DNA from: Bog-532 sp963833835
GTDB lineage: Bacteria > Actinomycetota > Actinomycetes > Streptosporangiales > Streptosporangiaceae
Direction: 5' to 3'
Assembly: GCA_963833835.1 (NCBI GenBank)
Contig: CAWHZI010000016.1
Location: forward strand, 1,054,001 to 1,118,000
Length of the DNA: 64,000 nt
Shown: in pieces, positions 58,292 to 64,000 of the stretch
Position numbering within the stretch: position 1 is the first letter of the stretch
Layout of the letters: every line of letters begins with the position of its first letter
Position numbers and translations under genes: made by a program
Notes under the pieces: model-generated
Databases searched by the model: none
The model's input: only the letters and a program-made list of their open reading frames with translations
Told to the model about the DNA's origin: nothing

Positions 58292-59197
58292 GTGGCATGT
58301 TTCACGCATGTTTCCGATCCCGGCGATCCTCGGCTTACCGACTACCTGAACCTGACCGATGTCGAACTGCGCAAGAGCCTGGAAGCGGAGCACGGGCTAT
58401 TCGTGGCCGAGGGGGAGAAGGTGATCCGGCGGGCCGCGGCGGCCGGCTACCGGGTCCGGTCGCTGCTGGCCACCGAGCAGAAGGCGGCCGGGCTGGCCGA
58501 CCTGGCCGCGGTGTGCGGCGGGCCGTCCTACGTGGTGCCCGCGCCGGTGGCCGAGCAGTTGACCGGCTACCACGTCCACCGCGGCGCGCTGGCCGCCATG
58601 GACCGGCGCCGGCTGCCTCCGGTGGCCGAGGTACTGGCGGGCACGCGCTCCGCGCTGGTGCCGGACGACAACGTGGACCACGCCAACGTGGGCCGCGCTG
58701 TACGGCACACCAGCTCAGCCGCTCGTAAAGGGCCAGCTAGCAGGGTCTTGGTGCTGGAGGACATTGTTGATCACGGCAACGTCGGGGGCATCTTCCGCTG
58801 CGCGGCGGCCCTCGGTGTGGACGGCGTGATCTTGTCGCCCAGGTGCGCGGACCCCCTCTACCGGCGCGCGGTCAAGGTCGCCATGGGGGCCGTCTTCGCG
58901 GTCCCGTATGCCCGCATGACCGACTGGTACGGGGGCCTGGCTGAGTTGCGCGCGGCAGGCTTCCGCCTGCTCGCCCTGACTCCCGACCAGTCCGCCACCG
59001 CGATCGACGAGGCCCCGAAGGGGGAGCGTGTCGCCCTCATGCTCGGCACCGAGGGCGACGGACTGTCGTCTCGGTGGCTGCACGAGGCCGACGAGCCGGT
59101 TTGTATTCCGATGGACCTGTCCGCAATGGCGGCTGGCGTTGACTCTCTCAATGTAGTGGCCGCCGCCGCGATCGCCTGCCACTCCCTGACGCGATAA
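58292..59197 (+). CDS. SpoU/TrmH-type RNA ribose methyltransferase
   Basis: This 301-residue protein has an N-terminal substrate-binding domain (KSLEAEHGLFVAEGEKVIRR) and a C-terminal SPOUT knot: motif 1 VLVLEDIVDHGNVGGIFRCA, motif 2 ALMLGTEGDGLSSRWLHEAD, motif 3 IPMDLSAMAAGVDSLNVVAA. It 2'-O-methylates tRNA or rRNA using S-adenosylmethionine. Just before motif 1 there is a diverged second copy (ALVPDDNVDHANVGRAVRH, around 58660-58720) about 27 residues upstream, not usual in the family. GTG 58292 with CGGAG upstream is the chosen start. Confidence 0.88.
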   Translation: MACFTHVSDPGDPRLTDYLNLTDVELRKSLEAEHGLFVAEGEKVIRRAAAAGYRVRSLLATEQKAAGLADLAAVCGGPSYVVPAPVAEQLTGYHVHRGALAAMDRRRLPPVAEVLAGTRSALVPDDNVDHANVGRAVRHTSSAARKGPASRVLVLEDIVDHGNVGGIFRCAAALGVDGVILSPRCADPLYRRAVKVAMGAVFAVPYARMTDWYGGLAELRAAGFRLLALTPDQSATAIDEAPKGERVALMLGTEGDGLSSRWLHEADEPVCIPMDLSAMAAGVDSLNVVAAAAIACHSLTR

Positions 59198-59344
59198 ACG
59201 GTTACGTTCCTGACGGCTCGCTGCTATTCGCCAGAAATATCAGACCATTAGCTGCTTGCGATTAATACACCATTCGGCCTCGGTAAAAGCGGCCGGCGCG
59301 ATGGTTGCGAGCGCGACGACGGTGAGCCTGCCGCCGGCCAGCCG

Positions 59345-59394
59345 GCCCGAGCGCAAACCGGCCCGAGCCGCAAACCGGCCCGAGCCGCAAACCG
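59345..59394. repeat. 16-17-bp tandem repeat
   Basis: Three consecutive units of GCCCGAGCCGCAAACCG (the first lacks one base) lie in the gene-poor region, with no associated gene or array. Confidence 0.85.
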
Positions 59395-60499
59395 GCCGGG
59401 GCCGGACCGGACCGCCCGCCGCGTCACGCCGCCCGGTCGCCTGGAACGAACGCCTGCCGGAATCTGCCCCTCATCTTGGCGCTCGGACAGTAATACGCCG
59501 GCCTTATTTCGGTTAGAGGTATCGTGTCCGCAAATGACGCCTCATCGGGGGAGTCCGCCCCGGAGATCAGCGCTTCGGTAAGCCACACGTGCGACCAGAG
59601 CAGGCCGGGCATCCCACCACGGCCGCCCAGAGCTTGTGCGGTCACCGCCATGACCGCCCCCCGGTCGGCTGCCCACTGATCGGCGGGCCGGGCGTCCTTG
59701 CGGCGATATCGGCGAAGAAGCGAATGAGTCACCGGGCTGCGGTCCAGATAATCACTTTAATCGTGGAGTAACCGCACATGTCGACCTGCCAGGAAGCCGT
59801 TATCGCGTCGGTTTGCTCGGAAAGTTTCACATACCTCTTCTCACGTCTCGGGCACGTATAAGCGGGGAACGAATACGGGAAGCGTAATGCCCGGTCACGG
59901 GGCGCCCGTGGCTCCGACGCTCGTGACAGTTGTCATAGGGCAAATTTTCAGTACGCGTAAACCGGCAGCATGATCGTTTCGTCGGCGTGGATCACAAGCC
60001 GCATACCGCCGTACTAGGACGCCCAGGTCACAGGCCTGGCGGTGTTCTCAATCCACGCCAATGCGGTGCGGAAGCCGAATCGGCGCCTCGCGGTCGCTCC
60101 GCTGTCATCCCAGCGTCGAACCGCCGTGTTAGCGGCAGATTCCACGTTAATCAGAGAATTTATCTTTTCCGCCGAATTCCGTCCGTGGCCGTGATAGCTC
60201 CCATCGTCATGGCAACGTCGAAATCATGCCGATGGCGCAGATGATCGCTTTAGCCCAGTATTTTAAGAACGGATAGAAACAGCAGCGCCGGGCGGCGGGC
60301 GTGAGCTATACCTGTGACGTTGTCCTGCGCCTGGGCCTGGGCCGGCTGGGCCTGCGCCTTCGCCGGTGCCGGGCGCGAGAATTCGCCACATCCCGCATGC
60401 GGATTCAATTCCGCAACGAAGAAGCACTCATCGGGTTGTTCCAGCCGCAGCCGCGGCATACCGCCACGCATGGAATGGATCGCCTTGCCGCACATCGAT

Positions 60500-60760
60500 T
60501 CAGTAGCGCAGGCCAGTGGAGCCGCTACGCGTCTGGAACTGGCCTGGAAACGCTGGCGGGCGACCCGCGGGCTGCCGGATGGGCGCGATCCAATGGCCGC
60601 CTACGTCGGGCACTCACGCGAAGACCCCGCGGGTCAGGCGCGGGTCGTCATCAATGTCGATGCTGTCGATGCCCTGCTATTCGCCGAAATGATTGGTTAC
60701 TTGATCGCCTCCCGGCCTCTCGGCCATCCAGGAGTGAGCAGCGGGCCATGGCCGTCCGGT
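60500..60760 (+). pseudogene. Possible remnant of a small actinobacterial hypothetical protein
   Basis: In the frame of position 60314 the segment LELAWKRWRATRGLPDGRDP, MAAYVGHSREDPAGQARVVI resembles small actinobacterial proteins with an AW.RWR...GLP...M.AYVG.S...P.G..RVV pattern. The sequence before and after it is not protein-like and there is no ribosome site or start. I recall the pattern from related genomes but cannot name the family. Confidence 0.35.
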
Positions 60761-61193
60761 CGCGGAATGGGGAATGCACAGCCTTCGGCGGGACGCTGCT
60801 GCCGCGATCACGAAGTTGACGGCCAGGTGTCGAGCCAGTTTTCGTCGTGGGATCTCGGCGTCCCGTCACCCGATACCGCTGAAGCGGAGCGCCCGATCAT
60901 GCGCGGGTCGCCGGCGCCGGCCGCGACGCTCGCATTCAGTTGGCCGCCGGACTGGCCGAACGGCTGATTAAGCCGCCTGACCGTCAGGGAATTGCCCCGC
61001 ACAATGTGACCAGGGCCGCAACGGTAAATTAAAAAAAATGAACTAACCCTCGGCCGTCATGCTTTCGGCGGCAAGTCGTGTCCCGCCAACGATGACCCCG
61101 TTTAACCGCCCGGTCGTTACCTGTGCATATACCGCCGGAATGGGCGTATGGTCACAACCCGTGGCCCCGCGCCCAAACCGCCGATCACAATGT

Positions 61194-61700
61194 TTAAAGC
61201 AGCTGTTCTTGGGCGTGGAAGTAACCGCTCGATTCGCGCCGCCACAGCATGATCGTGGCCCCCAGCCCAACCAGCCAGGTCACGATGGCAAACACGGTGG
61301 AGATGCCGCTGGAGGACCGCGCCGCCACCAGGATCAGGTCCAGCGTGTAGAGGCCGAAGAACACCGTGCCGGTGATCCGGGCCCAGTTCTTGCCGCGCTT
61401 GTTGGCCCACGCCATCCACAGCCACAGGCCCACTCCGATGACGCCGGCCACGACGACGATGGCGACCTCGGCGTTCACCAGCGAGCTGATCTTGGACGCG
61501 GAGTAGGTCGGGTTCTGCTTCTCCAGCGTGCGCCGGACGCTGCCGATGGTGACCAGGCCCAGGATGAAGCTGATCGCGCTGATCCCGGCGCCGGCGTACA
61601 TCAGCCGGACGGCGGCCTGCACCGAGGTCGGCGCCTGCTGGACGGCTGGCGTTTCCGGTAGCTGCCCGCCTGCCCCGGTCGACGGGTAATTTTCGTACAT
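61194..61700 (-). CDS. Small four-helix membrane protein
   Basis: This 168-residue protein has a hydrophilic N-terminus (MYENYPSTGAGGQLPETPAV) and four predicted membrane helices (AGAGISAISFILGLVTIG; VAIVVVAGVIGVGLWLWMAW; ITGTVFFGLYTLDLILVAAR; TVFAIVTWLVGLGATIMLW). Many actinobacterial membrane proteins share this layout; no function is known. ATG 61700 is the only sensible start. It is isolated, with about 330 bp upstream and a gene-poor region downstream. Confidence 0.82.
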   Translation of the reverse strand: MYENYPSTGAGGQLPETPAVQQAPTSVQAAVRLMYAGAGISAISFILGLVTIGSVRRTLEKQNPTYSASKISSLVNAEVAIVVVAGVIGVGLWLWMAWANKRGKNWARITGTVFFGLYTLDLILVAARSSSGISTVFAIVTWLVGLGATIMLWRRESSGYFHAQEQLL

Positions 61701-62033
61701 TATTACTCCAAAGCATGTGTCTGGGCTCGGCCTGCGGGCGGGGCCCGCACGGTCGTGGCCCGTTCATATCGCCCGAGCCTAGTAGCATGCCGGGCCAGTC
61801 GCCAGAAGCGGCGAGCGGCCAAGTGCAAACGATATCTATCGGATATTTAGTCACGATGTGAGCCACGCGGGCCAATGCAAAGGCGCTAAGGTCGTGCAAT
61901 TGTGCGCGTGGGCGGTATCATGCCGAGTACTCCTTGCAGCCGCAAGGGACGATGCACGTGCACGGTGACGACACGACGGCACTGCAGCTAAAGCACTGCA
62001 AGCTGAGGTTGGGGTGGTGAGCATCATGTCGGC
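61701..62033. promoter_or_regulatory. Divergent region between the membrane protein and the Scr1-type regulator
   Basis: It contains a perfect palindrome TGCACGTGCA at 61953-61962 and a direct repeat of GCACTGCA-type units (61979-62000). These could be operator sites for the XRE regulator. No gene is seen. Confidence 0.4.
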
Positions 62034-62963
62034 GTGGGGGAGCGCCCGACGGTGTCTCGTCCTGGGCCAGGCAGTTCGGGGACAGGAAGTGGCGGGGTGA
62101 TTCCCAGCCACCCGGGAAGTGGCCCGACCGTCCTGCGCATCCTGCTGGGCTCCCAGCTGCGCAAGCTGCGCGAAGCCCGGGGCATCTCCCGCGACGAAGC
62201 CGGTTACCGGATCCGCGCGTCCGGGTCCAAGATCAGCCGCCTCGAGCTGGGCCGGGTCAGCTTCAAGGAGCGCGACGTCGTCGACCTGCTCGACCTGTAC
62301 GGCGTCACCGACTCGGGCGAGCGCACCCAGCTCGTCTCGCTGGCCCGCGAGGCCAACTCGCCGGCCTGGTGGCAGAAATACTCCGATGTGGTGCCGGACT
62401 GGTTCCAGATCTACGTCGGCCTGGAAGAGGCAGCCGAGCTCATCCGCGTGTACGAGGTGCAGTTCGTCCCCGGCCTGCTGCAGACCGAGGAGTACGCCCG
62501 GGCCGTGGTCAAGCAGGGCCAGCCCGCCGCCGCCACGGACGAGGTCGACCGCCGGGTCGCGCTGCGCGCCCGGCGCCAGCAGCTGCTGACCCGGGACAAC
62601 GCGCCCCGGTTGTGGGCCATGGTCGACGAGGGCGCGCTGCGCCGGCCGATAGGCGGCAAGGCCGTCATGCAGGGCCAGATCGAGCGGCTGATAGCCGCGA
62701 CCCGGGAGCCGAACATCACGCTGCAGGTACTGCCGTTCACGTTCGGCGGGCACGCAGCCGAGGGCGGCGCGTTCACCGTGATGCGGTTCCCCGAGCCGGA
62801 CATGAGCGACATCGTCTACATCGAGCAGCTCACCGGCGCGTTGTACCTCGACAAGCGGGAAGAGGTGGAGCGGTACAGCGAGGTCATGGAGCGGCTCAGC
62901 GTCAAGGGCACCTCACCCGATCGGACGCAGGACATTCTGGCCGCGATCCTGAAAGAACTCTGA
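62034..62963 (+). CDS. XRE-family regulator with DUF5753 (Scr1 type)
   Basis: This 309-residue protein has an N-terminal helix-turn-helix (QLRKLREARGISRDEAGYRI, RASGSKISRLELGRVSFKER) and the C-terminal DUF5753 domain (AWWQKYSDVVPDWFQIYVGL, FVPGLLQTEEYARAVV, LQVLPFTFGGHAAEGGAFTV). These regulators are always found near a DUF397 gene, as here 29 bp downstream, and influence differentiation or antibiotic production in actinomycetes. The start is uncertain: GTG 62034 gives a low-complexity leader, and the domain begins about 25-30 residues in. Confidence 0.88.
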   Translation: MGERPTVSRPGPGSSGTGSGGVIPSHPGSGPTVLRILLGSQLRKLREARGISRDEAGYRIRASGSKISRLELGRVSFKERDVVDLLDLYGVTDSGERTQLVSLAREANSPAWWQKYSDVVPDWFQIYVGLEEAAELIRVYEVQFVPGLLQTEEYARAVVKQGQPAAATDEVDRRVALRARRQQLLTRDNAPRLWAMVDEGALRRPIGGKAVMQGQIERLIAATREPNITLQVLPFTFGGHAAEGGAFTVMRFPEPDMSDIVYIEQLTGALYLDKREEVERYSEVMERLSVKGTSPDRTQDILAAILKEL

Positions 62964-62992
62964 ACGTTCTGAACGTAAGGAATCCCCAGCTG

Positions 62993-63247
62993 ATGACCAC
63001 GGCTCATGGTCCAGACCCCGCCGGGAAGCCATACAACGGAATTCCAGCCCCTCAGCTTGCTGGCGTTGATTGGCAGCCCACCACCCAGGACGGCACCGGC
63101 GTCGAGCTGGCCAAGCTTCCGGACGGCGGCGTCGCGGTGCGGAACGCCAGCGACCCGGACGGCCCGGCCCTGATCTACACCCGGGCCGAGATCGAGGCGC
63201 TCATCGGTGGCGCGGCCGATGGAGACTTTGACGATCTACTCAGGTAG
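62993..63247 (+). CDS. DUF397 protein, partner of the Scr1-type regulator
   Basis: This 84-residue protein has the DUF397 pattern GVDWQPTTQDGTGVELAKLP, VAVRNASDPDGPALIYTRAE and a C-terminal Asp-rich tail (DGDFDDLLR). Such proteins bind their XRE-DUF5753 partner and modulate it, in a way that resembles toxin-antitoxin pairs. The genes are 29 bp apart in one transcript. ATG 62993 is the only plausible start. Confidence 0.87.
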   Translation: MTTAHGPDPAGKPYNGIPAPQLAGVDWQPTTQDGTGVELAKLPDGGVAVRNASDPDGPALIYTRAEIEALIGGAADGDFDDLLR

Positions 63248-63279
63248 TTCCCCAGGTTTCTGCCGCTAGAGTGCGTCCG

Positions 63280-64000
63280 ATGAGTGATGGCCAGGACCTC
63301 CCGGGCGCCCCCCTACCTGAGGCGCCCTCTTCCTCCGCGCCCACTCCGGCCCCACCGGGCCGCTGGGTCCTGCCCACCCGCAGGCTGCTCTGGTGGGAGG
63401 TCATCGCGGTCTTCGCCGTCTCGCTCGGCGGCAGCGGCCTGTACGCCTTCGTGGACCTGATCGGCTCGCTCACCGCCAGCAAGTCCCTCGGCAAGCAGAC
63501 CGCGACCCTGAACGGCTCACTCGCTCCCGGCCGCCCCACCCTGGACCTGTTCCTCCAGCTCACCAACACCCTGCTCGGCGTGGCCCCGGTGGTGCTGGCG
63601 CTGTACCTGATCGCCCGCGAGGGCGAGTCTCCGTCGGTCATCGGCCTGGACGGCAAGCGCCCGGTGCAGGACCTGCTGCGTGGCGCGATCGTGGCCGCGG
63701 TCATCGGCGGCTTCGGGCTCGGCTGGGTCATAGCCGCCTTCCACCTGGGCTTCAACCTCAACGTGGTCGCGGAGAGCCTGCCCAACGTGTGGTGGCGCAT
63801 CCCGGTGCTGATCCTGTCGGCCCTGCAGAACGGCCTGGTGGAAGAGGTCCTGGTCATCGGGTTCCTGCTGCGCCGCCTGGACCAGCTCGGCTTCCGGAAT
63901 TCGAGGGCCATCGCGATCAGCGCCACCCTGCGCGGCTCGTACCACCTGTACCAGGGCTTCGGCGGGTTCATCGGCAACGCGGTCATGGGCGTGATCTTCG
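63280..64000 (+). CDS. CPBP-family intramembrane metalloprotease (3' end outside window)
   Basis: ATG 63280 opens a frame with no stop before the window end (240 residues visible). A Pro-rich N-terminus precedes several membrane helices (LWWEVIAVFAVSLGGSGLYA, LLGVAPVVLALYLIAREGE). The CPBP motif 1 Glu-Glu is in LQNGLVEEVLVIGFLLRRLD, and the His-containing motif 2 is in TLRGSYHLYQGFGGFIGNAV. The fold is that of CAAX prenyl-protease-like enzymes, some of which are bacteriocin or immunity functions. The product ends outside the window. Confidence 0.87.
   Translation, partial: MSDGQDLPGAPLPEAPSSSAPTPAPPGRWVLPTRRLLWWEVIAVFAVSLGGSGLYAFVDLIGSLTASKSLGKQTATLNGSLAPGRPTLDLFLQLTNTLLGVAPVVLALYLIAREGESPSVIGLDGKRPVQDLLRGAIVAAVIGGFGLGWVIAAFHLGFNLNVVAESLPNVWWRIPVLILSALQNGLVEEVLVIGFLLRRLDQLGFRNSRAIAISATLRGSYHLYQGFGGFIGNAVMGVIF

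Larger units (their letters stand above)
59198..61193. other. About 2 kb without an intact gene
   Basis: GC is uneven and several AT-rich stretches occur (60150-60180, 61020-61045). Short ORFs occur on both strands but lack ribosome sites and recognisable domains. A GC-rich 16-17-bp tandem repeat lies at 59345-59394. Around 60500-60760 there is a possible gene remnant. The stretch looks like decayed accessory DNA. Confidence 0.5.

Noticed and set aside
59424..59732. 102-codon minus-strand ORF in the gene-poor stretch
   Set aside because: No ribosome site and no homology that I can recognise; left as part of the gene-poor region.

Overview
This is a G+C-rich actinomycete chromosome segment. 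The evidence is the frequent GTG starts, the very high third-position GC, and typical actinobacterial families: an MmyB-like regulator, an Scr1/DUF397 pair, a LAL-type LuxR regulator, and oligoribonuclease beside tRNA-His. The genus cannot be fixed from sequence alone. The window starts inside an aldo/keto reductase and ends inside a CPBP membrane protease.

1-6.3 kb is mixed accessory and housekeeping DNA: a truncated PIN toxin with its antitoxin, an MmyB regulator divergent from a short-chain dehydrogenase, an intact VapBC pair, a duplicated cassette of two tiny paralogous proteins each followed by the same hairpin, an endonuclease/exonuclease/phosphatase protein and a MarR regulator.

6.3-24.9 kb is one large bidirectional metabolic locus and the most interesting part. 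It combines (a) the Nit1C / Sll0783-type set without a nitrilase (radical SAM, GNAT, AIR-synthase-like, MSMEG_0565-type glycosyltransferase, Sll0783 protein), (b) oxamate-carbamoyltransferase-type genes (DUF1116/AllG, FdrA/AllF, carbamate kinase/AllK, but no recognisable AllH), and (c) a translationally coupled operon with a ComA-like phosphosulfolactate synthase, an unknown protein, PurB-like and ArgH-like lyases and a PLP desulfhydrase-like enzyme. An XRE-cupin regulator sits inside it. A 16-bp near-palindrome recurs at three of its promoters. A flavin disulfide reductase, an amidohydrolase and an OsmC protein complete it. The sequence suggests a nitrogen- or starvation-linked pathway that joins carbamoyl, sulfonate and amino-acid chemistry; the product is unknown.

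24.9-44.3 kb holds a truncated sulfite reductase, a LAL regulator, an SDR/hydrolase/HxlR group, metallophosphoesterase plus phosphopantetheinyl transferase, tRNA-Lys, a sedolisin without a propeptide, an acyltransferase, a tyrosine phosphatase, a fructosamine kinase whose frame has no stop, and a two-component system whose kinase has three frameshifts. Small enzymes and regulators follow.

44.3-48.3 kb is a lower-GC island bordered by a perfect palindrome. It has an orphan gene and a two-gene unit (coiled-coil protein plus DUF4041/T5orf172 GIY-YIG protein), a candidate defence locus.

48.3-64 kb carries a MarR-controlled efflux pump fused to an isochorismatase-like domain, a second (full-length) sedolisin, a cation/proton antiporter, tRNA-His, orn, a flavin-binding oxidase-like protein, a degenerate amidase-like protein, a SpoU methyltransferase with an internal duplication, about 2 kb with no intact gene, a small membrane protein, an Scr1/DUF397 pair and the partial CPBP protease.
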